Source: Begonia masoniana
Lineage: Eukaryota > Streptophyta > Magnoliopsida > Cucurbitales > Begoniaceae
DNA: 64,000 bases
Assembly: GCA_022432975.1 (NCBI GenBank)
Contig: CM039508.1
Location: forward strand, 43,278,646-43,342,645
Reading direction: 5' to 3'
A program made the position numbers and the translations under genes. Below, one piece after another: positions 21,156-32,574 of the stretch (position 1 is its first letter; every line of letters begins with the position of its first letter). The notes beneath the pieces are model-generated. The model saw only the letters and a list, made by a program, of their open reading frames with translations. It searched no databases and had not been told where the DNA came from.

Positions 21156-22432
21156 AACAGACCATCAGACGTGTATTATATCAGTCTAACATGAAATATC
21201 ATGCACATAAAAATTTAAACGTCCAAAACATATGAATGTATACATAAAAATCTATCGTGCCGCGATCGAGCCCCATCAAAATTTTTCATGGGTGTCAATC
21301 CACCAGCAATGCAATGTGAAAAATTACAGTATAGAAACGTCTATCTCGATGAGTACAACAACTTATCAAGTACAAAATCAAACTTCGCAATCTAAAATCA
21401 AAATCGCGATAAAAAATTCAACTTAGACCTTAAGGATATCAGGTATGCTCTAACTCAATACTAAGACCTAACTAGAAACAATTGACAAGTGAACATAGTC
21501 GATTCACACATACTACAATAACAAAACTCAAAGTTTGATTGTGCACGCTCGACCTTCAAAACTTCTTAAAATTCTTTATTTATCTTAAATTTATATAGCA
21601 ACAATACTATCCAACCTAATTTAGAAATTTCTACCTTAGACACTTAACAATCAAATTTAAGGTCTCATCTCGATTTACGTAAAAAATGATTAGAAAAGAA
21701 TTTAAAGAAACAAGACCACCATCGCATTCAGAACGAAGAAACGCATTGGGGTATGGGGTTCTAGAAATTTTTCACATCGTTTATCGACCCAAAAAGGCGG
21801 TCAAAGTTTCCTCACAAAGTCAAGTCAATGGTCAAATAGTGGGAGTCCGCTAGCCAGGAGTCTGCTAGTTAACCCGCATGCGTTTGCAGGTGAAACCCGC
21901 AGAACTCTGCACGTCAACCCGCGGGACTGCGCAAGGCTACCTGCAAGACTCCGCACTCTGCACTGCGGAACCCTGCTTTGCAACGTGGGAGTTCGCTCGC
22001 GATGGAGAAGTCTGGAGACGCCGTTTAGGCGACGATTTTCACGAAAAAACGCGCAATTTCCTCCAATTTTTAATCCCAAATAAACAAAAAACTTGGATTG
22101 AACTAAATAACACCAACAAAACTCAAAATTTCAAGATTTAATCCAAAAACCTAAATCCAACGAAAAATAAAAAACCTAAACACGAAACTAAAGACAACGA
22201 GCTTAGAGAGACTTACCTTTTACAAAACTTGGAGAGGGACGAGACGAACACGAGGCAAGCGATGCATATTCGTTGTTTTCCAATCGGTGTTCTCCCTCTC
22301 CTTTCCTTCCTCTTTTCCCCGCAGCCGGAAACAAGAGAAAAAGTTTTAAAATCCAACCAAAATCTCTCAAACCTAATCGATGAAAATTTTCCAAACTCTA
22401 AACAAAACTCACTGGCGACAATTTAATTTACT
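21156..22432 (-). repeat. 1.28-kb direct repeat, right copy (LTR-like)
   Basis: Counterpart of 13742-15037; see that entry. On the minus strand the donor reads AAAAG|GTAAGTCTCTC at about 22216. An open stretch lies just upstream of it on that strand (22394-22203) but has no recognisable family. Confidence 0.7.
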
Positions 22433-22964
22433 TAACCAAATTTCTGAGATTCAATTACACAAGAAATTCCCTAAATACACGGAAGGCACAAACGCTTCAG
22501 GAATCTCCTCTTAACAAATCCAAACACAAAAACCGAGAGCTTGACTGATTTGACCAGAAAGTAGTTTGTGATCAAATGCCAACTAAATAACAAAATTTAA
22601 GTAATCACGAAAGAAAAAGAAGTTGACATCGTATAATATGAAAAATTTTATTTAGAAACATAAAGGATATAAAAAATATCGAATATTAAAAGTAAGAAGT
22701 TAAAATCGAGCAAAAATGGAGTCACTCACGATCTCCAAGCATATCATGTTTTATGTAATTAAAATAAAAACAGCGAATTTGATGATTGCAACAGTAATGA
22801 AAAATACCCTAATCAGGTTTAGAGTTTTGCGCCAAAGAACACGATACTGCAAGTTGTCTAGTACTCTAGTTAAAACAATAATTTTTCATGTAAAAAAAAT
22901 GTGTATAAAAAAATATATGCAATAGAACAATGGTAAGAAATCATAAAATGATGAACTTGTAGAG
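22433..22964. other. Unassigned AT-rich sequence
   Basis: Short frames only; nothing recognised. Confidence 0.45.
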
Positions 22965-25115
22965 GAATGAAGCCTTTGCTCGCTTATCAACAGCAGGAAA
23001 ATGTTTTGCAGTTTTTAATGGGTCTAAACGATTCATACTCACAAGTTAGAGCACAGATTTTGATGATGGAACCACCCCTACCAATTATTGCAAAAGTGTT
23101 CTCCTTGGTAATTCAAGAAGAAAGACAGAACAGTTAGTGGAGCTAATTCTTCAAATGATCAAAATCCTCCTATGACCTCGGGCTGATGCTTCCATTTTTT
23201 TGGGATATCCAGTCGGACACAAAGGTTATAAAACTCTTGATATTCAATCAAACACAATCATCATATCAAGAAATGTTGTTTTTCAAGCACAAGTCTTTCC
23301 TTTTGTTAGAATTCATAAAAAATCAAGTTCTGTCTCATTTTTCCATCATACTCAACTCATACACCAGATAATCACATTCCCTCCTCATCAACTACAGAAA
23401 ACTTATCATCTGGAAATTCACATCGCTCCTCCAGAATGATTAAACAGCGCCCTACTATCTAAGTGATTATCATTGTTACTTGGCAAATTCTGTTCAATCA
23501 TCCTATCCTTTTGTATCAACATCAAAATATCCTATTTCCAATTTTTTGTCATATCATCGTCTATCACCATCTTTTAAAGCCTTTACTCTTGCTGTTTCTA
23601 TTCATTCCGAACCAAAAACCTTTAAACAAGCTGAGAAGTTCCTTGACTGGCAAGAGGCAATGCAAGGCTGAGTTGAAAGCTCTTGAGAGCAATTCAACTT
23701 GGTCAATAACCAATCTTCCGGCTGGTAAGCATGTAGTTGGCTGTAAATGGATTTACAAAATTAAACACAAAGCTGATGGATCCATTGAACGGTATAAGGC
23801 TCGGTTAGTAGCCAAAGGATATACACAACAAGAAGGTATTGACTATTTCGTTACTTTTCCCCGTCGCCAAACTAGTTATTGTGAAATTGCTGCTAGCTTT
23901 AGCTGCTATTCATGGTTGGCATCTAGTACAATTAGATGTCAACAATGCTTTTCTACATGGAGAATTACATGAGAAGGTTTATATGTCTCTAGCTCTTGGA
24001 TATAAAATCAAAGATGATTCAAAACAGGGGGAAAACCAATCAACATTAGTTTGCAAATTACACAAGTCGTTGTATGGCTTGAAACAAGCCTCGTTTAGCA
24101 AATATTCTAGTGATTATGGATTTACTCAATCCACTTCAGACAGTTCATTATTCTTGCGCTTCAGCTTAAGTTCGTTTATTGCTATTTTGGTATATGTGGA
24201 TGATATCATAATGGCTGGAACTTCTATCTGATATATGAATCAGCTTAAAGAATTACTGAATAGTAAATTCAAGTTGAAGGATCTAGGTAAACTTCATTAT
24301 TTTTTTAGGACTTGAGATTGCTCGAAACAGTAAAGGAATTTCTATTAATCAAAGGAACTTTGCCGACACCTATGGATGTCAACTGTAAGTTGTCTCTTGA
24401 AAGAGGTATTTCCCTAAATGATGCTACTGTCTATAGAAAGCTCATTGGAAAGCTGATGTCTCTCACAATTACACGGCCAGATATTACTTTTGATTTGAAT
24501 AAGTTGAGTCAATTTTTATCTCAGCCTACAATATTTCATGTGCAAGTTGCTTTCCGCATATTGCGATATATAAAAGGTTCTCCTAGTCAATGTCTATTTT
24601 ATTAAGCTTCATCTCATATGCAATTAAAAGCTTTTAGTGATTGGGATTGGGGAACGTGTCTAGATTCAAGACGATCAGTCACGGGTTTTTGTGTTTTTCT
24701 TGGAAACTCGTTAATCTCATGGGTTTTTGTGTTTTTCTTAGAAACTCGTTAATCTCATGGAAGTCCAAGAAACAACAAACGGTTTCTAAATCTACTGCGG
24801 AGGCAGAGTATAGAGCTATGACTCAGGTTACATGTGAACTAATTTGGTTGCGAGTTCTTTTAGCCAACTTTCAATTAGATAATAATAATCTGGCGCTCTT
24901 ATTTTACGACTACCAGTCAGCTTTATACATTGCTACTAATCCCGTATTCTATAAACGGACAAAATATATAGAGATTGATTGTCATAGTTCGACAACAAAT
25001 TCAGCTAAAGCGTATTAAAACACTGCATGTTTCTTCTAAACATCAGGTTGATGATATCTTAACAAAGCTACTTTATCCTAGCCTTTTTCATGACCTTGTT
25101 TGCATAATGGAGTTG
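22965..25115 (+). pseudogene. Ty1/copia retrotransposon relic (gag and pol pieces)
   Basis: In copia order: gag UBN2-type end (QQENVLQFLMGLNDSYSQVRA...VFSLVIQEERQN, about 22985-23135); after a large deletion the post-integrase segment (PRADASIFLGYPVGHKGYKT, 23170-23330); reverse transcriptase ([60 protein letters not shown], 23680-24220); RT thumb (YRKLIGKLMSLTITRPDI, 24430-24600); RNase H (KSKKQQTVSKSTAEAEYRAM, 24760-25090). Frames change several times, and protease and integrase core are absent. A 38-base segment (GGGTTTTTGTGTTTTTCTT..CTCGTTAATCTCAT) is tandemly repeated at 24681-24758. LTRs were not found. Confidence 0.87.
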
Positions 25116-25552
25116 GTAAAAGTATCGAAATAGTCAATAGAAAATTTTACTGACCCAAAAGCGATTCTTCCTCGACGCCACAACACCAAACGATGAACTG
25201 CCGAGAGAGAGAGAGACAAAGAGAGAGAAAACTCCTTCGTGGCGAGAGAAGATTTCCAAGAGAGACAGGGAGCTCTCTGCTTAACAGAGGAAGGAGAAGG
25301 TGAAAAAGGAAAAAAAAAAATCTTCTGGAGTAGATTTCCATTTAACTCTCTTTTCTTATTAAGGCTTGCGGTTACAACATAGTACATATGATATGAAGGA
25401 AAAAATAGATAACTATTAAAAGTTGAAAAAGACAATTATTATATGACTGATTCTCGTCTACGGAACCATTTCAAAGCCTCCTGATCCTGCTCGGAAACAG
25501 CTACGCCATCTCTGCTTCCTCCTTTATTCTTCTCTCTTTACCTTTCCCACTT
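25116..25552. other. nsLTP downstream region with GA-rich tract
   Basis: Contains the nsLTP 3' untranslated region and a GAGAGA-rich stretch at 25202-25270. The 25455-25630 part is copied in inverse orientation at 56745-56916. Confidence 0.6.
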
Positions 25553-25989
25553 TCACTCAATCCTGCAACCGAGAGAGAAAAAACCAAGATCAACCATACA
25601 CACTGAAAATTCTGGTTAAAAGTTTGGACAGATAAACTTTACGTAGTGCAGTCGACGTCTTTGGAGATGGGGATCTTGACGGTGATTTTGCATTTGGAAG
25701 GGAGTTCTTTGGCGGCTTCGTCTTTGATGTTCTTGTTTCTGAGAGCAGCTTCCTTCACGCATTCGCAGGCTGTTCGCCTATCTTCTGTAGTTGGAGTCAT
25801 CGCCTCCAGTTTCTCTACTCCTTTGCAACACGCTTCCCCAGGCTCCCCGCCATTGACGAGATACCTCAAGCAGGGACCCAGCGCGGAGTCCACCTCCCGA
25901 CAGCTCACTGCTTCCTCGTCGGCTGTGGCTGCCACCACGAACATGGCTATCACTGCTGCAGCCACTGCTATGACCTTAATGCTCGCCAT
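25553..25989 (-). CDS. Non-specific lipid transfer protein, type 1-like
   Basis: Small secreted protein that binds lipids in a hydrophobic tunnel and acts in the apoplast (cuticle, defence). Exon 1 (25989-25643) encodes a signal peptide (MASIKVIAVAAAVIAMFVVAATA) and the full eight-cysteine motif: C in SCREV, GPC, the CC pair in EACCKG, C-E-C in TACECV, SKC, DVDC. A donor (AC|GTAAAG) follows; after an 80-base intron (25642-25563) the acceptor GGTTGCAG|G joins exon 2 (25562-25553), giving the terminus CTTIE-stop. Without splicing the frame ends CTT-stop three bases after the donor, so 116 or 118 residues. Length and the late intron are typical of nsLTP1 genes. A CT-microsatellite promoter lies upstream. 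Two partial copies exist, at 16.2 kb and 56.8 kb. Confidence 0.9.
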
Positions 25990-26216
25990 CTCTCTCTTGT
26001 TTTGAGTTTTGGTGGTTCGATGAGAAGTGTTGATGGGTTTTTATAATTGATGATGAGACTCGAAAATGGTGGTGATACGGTCGTGTAGTTTTGGCTTTAT
26101 GTTATGAGCTTGTTTGAATGACCTTTGTTCGTCATTTTTTATGTCTTGTGGTTTAACAGAAAGTTATTCACTTTTTAATTTTTTCCCATTCATAGCCAAT
26201 TACAGTTTAAAAGTGG

Positions 26217-26262
<46 letters not shown>
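25990..26262 (-). promoter_or_regulatory. nsLTP promoter with (CT)n tract
   Basis: Upstream of the nsLTP ATG: a TATAA-type box on the minus strand near 26040, a CCAAT-like GCCAATTACAG (about 26192-26202), and a pure CT run at 26221-26261. CT/GA tracts near plant promoters can bind BPC proteins. The whole block is copied at 16322-16620. Confidence 0.55.
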
Positions 26263-26263
<1 letters not shown>

Positions 26264-26737
26264 GTACTGTAATGGGTGGAAGTCCTTTATAGAAATATTT
26301 GAATGAAAATGAACATAAGTGTGGATTCAAATTACGTGCACTGTGCTATTCATTTTATCCCATCTTTGCTAACACGGTTGTTTATGGAATCAACAAAGTC
26401 TGAAGAACAAGACTATTACATTGATATTCTTTTTTGAATTTTTTATTTCTTGCTGTGATCTGTATTTTAACAATGTTATCTTTATAATATAATTTTACGT
26501 TTAAATTGTAAAATCTGAGATTTTGTATGTAAAAAAATTTCGTGTAAATTCACTGTTCTCAAGGTCAAGTTATTTCATAATGTCGAAGTTTCCAGACTAA
26601 TCACCACGTACAATTTGGTCAAGTTGTCAAAGTTAGTAAAAAAAATTACTGCTATGGTAAAAATCTGAAATAAGAGTAGTTAAGTTACCTCTAGATAAAC
26701 TTTAGAAAAACATTAGCCTAAAATCTGCCTTTTCAAA
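26263..26737. other. AT-rich intergenic sequence
   Basis: No gene or repeat recognised. It ends in the left target duplication of the MULE. Confidence 0.5.
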
Positions 26738-27109
26738 TAAATAAAAGTGAAAAGTTCAATTTAGATCCCAACGTATGGGGTCAGTGGCCATTTGGTACCT
26801 AACGTTTTTTTTGTACTCAATCAAACCCTATCGTGTAAAACAGTTGCGATTCAAACCCCACCGTCAATTTTTCAGTTAAAATTGACAGATGTCCTTTTAA
26901 AATTATCAAACTAACCCCCCCTCTTTCTCTCTCTCCTCCCTCCCTCTCCTGCTGTCTGCACTCAGATGCCAAATCCATACATTTGCATCTGCTTTTACTT
27001 CCATGGCCATGCTGCATTATCGCTCCCAACAAAAAATTCGACAAAACCCACTTCCTAACAATAATTTCTTTCTACAATTCTCGCCTGAAATCAAAAGTGA
27101 TTTCAACAC

Positions 27110-27376
27110 TCACCCGTAAAAATTGGCAATGACAGACAAAGAGATAGCAATTGCAGAAAGCTCCAAATCTCCAATATGGCCAACAAAGATATTGGTGAAA
27201 TAATTAATCCCATAATTGCACAAAATATTGAAAGCAAGGGCTGCAATTGCCCAGAGCTTGGTGGATTCAACGTAAACAATATATTTCACATCCTGGAAAT
27301 TAAGAACCGGAGAATAATCTCCGACGTGAGATTCTATAAATGCCGACGGGGCGTGGTGGAGGTCAGTCGTATCCAT
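27110..27376 (-). pseudogene. MATE (DTX33/35-like) exon 1 captured in MULE
   Basis: From the ATG at 27376: SHVGDYSPVLNFQDVKYIVY, VESTKLWAIAALAFNILCNY, GINYFTNIFVGHIGDLELSA, ISLSVIANF. This is the N-terminus and first helix pair of a plant MATE antiporter of the DTX29-35 group, a different clade from the fragment at 12.8 kb. Coding homology ends at G|GTGAGTG, apparently the original intron donor. The remaining exons are missing, so no transporter is made. The undamaged frame and start suggest recent capture or selection. Confidence 0.85.
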
Positions 27377-27381
27377 TTCCG

Positions 27382-27426
27382 ACGTCTCTGTCTCATTTTT
27401 CTGACTCAGAAAATGAGACAGAGACG
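27382..27426. repeat. Perfect 16-bp hairpin upstream of captured MATE ATG
   Basis: GTCTCTGTCTCATTTT and its exact complement AAAATGAGACAGAGAC are separated by about ten bases. It would fold in the 5' leader of a transcript across the captured exon. Confidence 0.7.
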
Positions 27427-27576
27427 CTGGAAATTCTCACCCGGCCGAGGAAATTCTTCGTTGTTCTCGAGCAGAACAGAACAGAGCCTCTGTTCTGAGA
27501 GGGAGAAAGAAGAAAAGAGGAAGAAACGGAGGAGAGGAGGCTGGAAATCGTCGGCGTCGGCGTCGGCGTCGGCGTC

Positions 27577-27705
27577 GTCATCGGCGTCGGCCTGAGTTCT
27601 TTGTCGCCTGGAGAGAACACGCAGAGAGGGAGAAAGAAGAAAAGAGGAAGGAGGAAAAGAAAAAGAAAGAAAAAAAAAAGAATAAAGGGGGGAGGGGTAT
27701 CTGGC

Positions 27706-27777
<72 letters not shown>

Positions 27778-27909
27778 GCCGTCATCGGCGTCGGCCTGAG
27801 TTCTTTGTCGCCTGGAGAGAACACGCAGAGAGGGAGAAAGAAGAAAAGAGGAAGGAGGAAAAGAAAAAGAAAGAAAAAAAAAAGAATAAAGGGGGGAGGG
27901 GTATCTGGC

Positions 27910-27953
<44 letters not shown>
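27577..27953. repeat. Tandem 200-bp duplication with (GA)n tracts
   Basis: Two copies of a unit starting CGGCGTCGGCCTGAGTTC, with GGAGAGAACACGCAGAGAGG and GGGGGGAGGGGTATCTGGCG, each ending in a GA run (27711-27776, about 66 bases, and 27914-27953, about 40). A GTCGGC hexanucleotide run precedes at 27550-27592. Long frames here are low-complexity artefacts. Confidence 0.85.
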
Positions 27954-27958
<5 letters not shown>

Positions 27959-28132
27959 GTTTGATAATTTTAAAAGGGCATCTTTCAATTTTAACTGAAA
28001 AATTGACGGCAGGGTTTGAATTGAAAACGTTTTATACGATAAGGTTTGATTGAGTACAAAAAAAACGTTAGGTACCAAATGACCACTGACCCCATACGTT
28101 GGGGTCTAAATTGAACTTTTCCCTAAATAAAA

Positions 28133-28429
28133 ATTGTTGAGTAGATTTTTTGTGTCTATCAAAGACAAATAATTTTGTAGTCAAAATTAATTTCCCAAGT
28201 CATTTTTCTTGTTGGATGAGAATTTTTGGTCAAATGTCAAATTAGTAAAAAGTGAAAATGACTCGATTAAAAAAGAGTACTAGATTAATTTTAGTTACCT
28301 AGAGATGACAAACAAACCGGCCGAGTCGAACCTGAAAAATCTAAGCCACTGAGTCTAACGAGTTCGACAAAAAAAAAATTCAACGAGAGTTGGCTCACGA
28401 GCTTTGATATGATCCAAGAAGCTACCAAG
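28133..28429. other. AT-rich spacer
   Basis: Nothing recognised between the MULE and the family C LTR remnant. Confidence 0.4.
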
Positions 28430-30140
28430 TTCAAGCCTTAGAGTAAGGATACAATTGAAGACATTGAAGGTCCAATGACGCGATCCAAAGTTAAGAAGAT
28501 GTGTGAGGCATTGAGAGTATTGATTTAAGAGATCTAAGAGAGAGGAGAACTGCGACAAATGATCTAAAACTATTGAATATGTTGAAGATTGAAGATAATC
28601 AAGTTGAAGCAAGGGAGGTCGAATATACGTGAAGATTTGGATAGGGTGTGGTGCACATGATCACGAATAACTAAAAGAGAGGGTGCGACGCATATGCGCA
28701 TGTAATAATTAAAAAGGTAATTATTGATTCGATTTGAACCCTGCACTATGCACTTTATTTCAGTTAGCCCCCTGTACTAAAAAAAGGGGCAAACCAAACC
28801 CTATACTTTGATTCTGTTATCAATTTTGACATTCCATCAACAATTTCGTTAAACCCTCATTTAAAAAATTACCAAACGATATTAGATTCACTTGCAATTT
28901 TTAACAGATATTCACTACTTAATGAGAAAATAATTTGAAAATTTTTCGTGATTTTTTAACACATGTACGATTTATTATAATTTTGTTTTAGTACTTTATA
29001 AAAATATTATAATAAATCATACAAGTCTTAAAAAATTACGAAACTATTTTTATTATCTACCCATGATGTGATGAACATGTGGACAAATTTTCAAATGAAT
29101 CCAATATCTTTTGCTATTTTATTAAAATTAATCTCAACTTCTTCTTTACTTTATAAATTAATTTTTAAAAAAATAACAAACGATATTAGATATATTTGAA
29201 ACCTTTTTCACATGTTCACCATATCATTGGTAGATAATAGAAAAATGTTCGTGATTTTCTAAAACTTGTATGATTTATTATAATATTGTTATAAATTACT
29301 AAAATAAAATTACAATAAATCGTACATGTGTTAAAAATCACAAAAATTTTCAGATTATCTTCTCATTAAGTAGTGAACATGTGGTAAAAATTTCAAGTGA
29401 ATTCAATATCGTTTGATAATTTTTTAATTGAGAGTTTAACGAAATTGTTGATGGAAGGTCAAAACTGATAACATAATCAAAGTACAGGGTTTGATTTACC
29501 GATTTTTTTAGTACATGGGGCTAAATGAAATAAAGTGCATAGTGCAGAGTTCAAATTGATAATTACTCTAATTAAAAAGATATGCGCCAGACACGTGCTC
29601 ATACAATGATTAAAAAGTCACATACAAAGCACATGCAACTGCATGCAAATCACGTAGAAGAGATGCTATCCGGCCGAATCTACTCAAATCAATTCAAATC
29701 ATAATCAAACGAAGTTTAAACATGAGATGACATCCGATCATGTAGAGGATAATATTTTACATGATTTTAGGAGTTATTTTACCTTTATTTTTGTTTTTTT
29801 AGCATTTAATTTTAACGTGTAGTCTATTTAATGACAAAACGTTATTTGATTTTAATGTAATAAGTTTGAATTAAAAATTGAGCTTTTTTTTTATAGGATT
29901 TATCTTTGGTTCTTTGCAAAGAACATCCATCTTCTTCAAGTTACGCTTGAAGAATCTCGCTTGATAGTTTTGGTTCTTAACGAGTTTGGCCTGGGTCAAA
30001 CTCTTGTGTTGATAACTATGGTTCTATCAAATTCTTCGATTTGGCTCGAGTTTCTTACTTTGTTCTTGAATTGTAAAGGCGTTCCTTTGAACTATTTCGC
30101 TTGTTTAAGGGTCTCAAATCTCCTAATATTCGGGGTTCCA
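28430..30140 (+). mobile_element. Family C gypsy LTR remnant, split by a MITE
   Basis: About 28470-28530 encodes EDIEGPMTRSKVKKMCEAL, the C-terminal tail typical of this gypsy group. It is followed, after the MITE, by an AT-rich stretch and CTTTGCAAAGAACATCC / GAAGAATCTCGCTTGATAG, which resembles the 3' part of such LTRs. RT sequence of family C begins shortly after at 30150, with gag deleted. Exact LTR ends were not found. Confidence 0.5.
28716..29568. mobile_element. MULE-type fold-back MITE
   Basis: Almost the whole element is a large imperfect palindrome: left arm GGTAATTATTGA, then TTTGAACCCTGCACTATGCA, CCCTGTACT; the right arm repeats these in inverse orientation, with the centre near 29140. 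Flanks carry an exact 10-bp duplication TAATTAAAAA (28706-28715 and 29569-29578). No coding sequence. Size 853 bp. Confidence 0.88.
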
Positions 30141-30149
30141 AGTGTTGTA

Positions 30150-30304
30150 ATTTCTCTTTTGCAGGAGTTTAAAGATATATTCCCAGAGGAGTTACCGAAA
30201 GAAGTACCACCACTTAGAGGAATCAAATATCAAATCGATTTCATCTAGGGTGTGACAATTCCAAACCAACTGGCATATCAAGTGAATTCGGAGGAAACAA
30301 ATGA
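30150..30304 (+). pseudogene. Family C gypsy RT, N-terminal piece
   Basis: LLQEFKDIFPEELPKEVPPL then RGIKYQIDFI, stop, then TIPNQLAYQVNSEETNEI: the start of a plant gypsy reverse transcriptase. It is interrupted by the outer solo LTR after the target site AATTC and continues at 35238. Confidence 0.85.
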
Positions 30305-31689
30305 AATTCTGTAACACCCGGTTCTATTAAACCACTTCTCTTTTCTTTTTAAATTAATGGCACACTTTTAATGGCAATATTAAATGTAGGGTTAGTGGAT
30401 GACTAGACAAGGGCATAAGGGTAATTGGAAAATTTAAAAGTGGATAACGTATTTAAGGGAAGAGGTTTTGGATTTAATGCACTGTAGCCGCCACTCTTTC
30501 CCTATTTTTCCCCTCTCGGTATTCAGCTCAAGCAGCAGAGCTCTCTAGGCGATTCTTCCATTAGATTTTTCTCCAACTAGGTGAGTTCTATTTTGATTCC
30601 TTGCTGCATTGGTAGCTATCGATGATTGGGGAGTGTATAAATATGAGTTTCGAGAATGTTGTGAGCGAATTAGTTCGCGTTTTGTGGTAATCGGGAATGT
30701 ACAATGAACTAAGCTCCTAAACTAGTTCCTTAGGCTTCTGGATAGTGTAGAATGAGGTTTAGTAAAATCTAATCGATAATCTATCCATGGTTTTAGGTTG
30801 AGTAAGCTCCCAAGGTAGGTTGCAACACCGAGCATTTTCAGGAGAGCCAGGTAAGTGAAGTATGCATGTGCATCCGGGCCTACATCACAAAACAGTAGGA
30901 TTATGTATTGTGTGAATGAGTTTGTATGTCATGCATAATCTTTTTGAAAGAATTACGAAAATGAATTTCCATGTAAGGAATGGTAAGGCATGAGCTGAAT
31001 ATGACAGACAAACTATTAAGGGAACTAATCCACCCCTTAACTTATGAAAGGATTTATAATATTGGGAGGATTGATCCCACTCCCAAGGGAACTGAGGGAT
31101 CAGATCAGCTATTAAGGGAATTCATCCGCCCCTTAATCGAGTAGAGGATGTATAACATTAGGAAAATTGATTCACTTCCCAAGGGAACTGAGGGATCAGA
31201 TCAGTTTATGAATGAATGTGAATGCAATTGAGATGAGAAAGTAGAAATTGCATGTTTAGGAATTTATGTTTCAGCTTTTCATTTCATTACTGCTTTACTT
31301 ACTTAGCATTAGGCTAATAGATGAGTTTTGTGACGTAGGTGTTGAGGATACTGTAGGTGATTTTCCTGAGTGCACAAATGAATAGATGAAGTTGGATGAG
31401 TACATTCAAGCTTCGGCCTGGTAAACTGATGAGGCGGATTAACTGGTGTCAGTGGATGGGAAAGTTTAGTGAACCATGATTCAATTTGAGTATGTTGAGA
31501 GTTCTTATGAAATCGGTAGTTTTAATGTTTTGAAATACATTTTGAGACCTTTTTGATATTAATACTCTCTTGGCTTTAAAAGTAGTTTTTACCAAATTCT
31601 GGAGTAATATACGGATTTAAGTAGTTTTGAATGTTCTTTTGTAAATGCTCAAGTTCTTTTAGTAACCTTGTTGTTTTGAAATCGGAAGA

Positions 31690-32325
31690 TGTCTTCAGTA
31701 GAAGTCATCGGAAGACGTTTTCAGCAGAAGCCATCGGTAGATGTCTTCGCTATAAGTCTTAGTAGTTTTTGTCGTTTTGTAATCGGATGATGTCGAGTAT
31801 TTTATCTATCGGAAGATGTAGGAAGTGGTTTTGTCGTTTTGTAATCGGATGATGTCGAGTATTTTATCTATCGGAAGATGTAGGAAGTGGTTTTGTCATT
31901 TTGTGATCGGTAGATGTGAATTAAGGATTTTGTCGTTAGTGATCAGTAGGTGTGAGTTGTAAATGTTTGTTGTTTAGTGATCGGTGAATGTCGTGTATTA
32001 AACCTATCGGATGATGTAGTAGAAGATTTGTCGTCTTGTGATCGGCAGAGGCTGGATGAACGAATCATCCGGCTGACGTCATCGGTAGATGTGAGTAGCA
32101 AAACTCGTCGTTTTGCTACCGGCAGAAGTTGGATAAATGATTCCTCCGGCTGACGTCATCGGTAGATATGAGTAGCAAAACTCGTCGTTTTGCAACTGGC
32201 AGAAGTTGGATAAATGATTCCTCCGGCTGACGTCATCGGTAGATGTGAGTAGCAAAACTCGTCATTTTGCAACCGACAGAAGTTAGATAAAAGATTCCTT
32301 CGGCTGACGTCATCGGTGGAAGTCC
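31690..32325. repeat. Array of CGGAAGATGT/CGGTAGATG units with TGACGTCA sites
   Basis: Short degenerate units (TCGGTAGATGT, TCGGAAGATGT) recur over 600 bases. From about 32070 they organise into three 77-bp tandem copies: TCGGTAGATGTGAGTAGCAA, AACTCGTCGTTTTGC, CTCCGGCTGACGTCA. TGACGTCA, a perfect palindrome and the C-box/CRE core bound by plant bZIP factors, appears four times. Confidence 0.85.
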
Positions 32326-32574
32326 TCAGTTTTGTTTCTGCCTATTTTCGTTGACCCTGATCAGCGGATGATGTGTTTGACTTTTATGATCTTCAAGTAT
32401 TTCATACTTAAGCTTTCATCTCTTCTGGCCGAATTATTTCTCAATATTTTAACCGATTCTTTTAAAATTGTTTTACAGTTTGTTTAACTCTATTTTTGTT
32501 CAAATAATTTCCGCTGCTAGTTTTAAAATTTTGAGGCTTTAGCAAATGTCAAAATTTTGATTTTTGTAACACCC

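Larger units (their letters stand above)
26747..28123. mobile_element. Non-autonomous MULE with captured gene (Pack-MULE)
   Basis: Long terminal inverted repeats (about 26747-26930 and 27957-28123, roughly 170 bp, starting G(T/G)GAAAAGTTCAATTTAGA) are flanked by an exact 9-bp target duplication TAAATAAAA (26738-26746 and 28124-28132), diagnostic of Mutator-like elements. No transposase is present. Inside are a MATE transporter exon and a duplicated GA-rich block. Size 1377 bp. Confidence 0.92.

Noticed and set aside
13742..22432. One giant LTR element with the WAKL gene as cargo
   Set aside because: The two 1.28-kb repeats show no TG..CA ends, primer site, purine tract or target duplication; more likely two separate LTR fragments.
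25646..26005. Plus-strand 119-residue frame opposite the nsLTP
   Set aside because: Shadow of the GC-rich nsLTP exon; the minus strand has the eight-cysteine motif and signal peptide.
27393..28053. Long open frames of Ser-Leu or Arg-Glu repeats on both strands
   Set aside because: Produced by GA/CT microsatellites and their duplication; no conserved domain.
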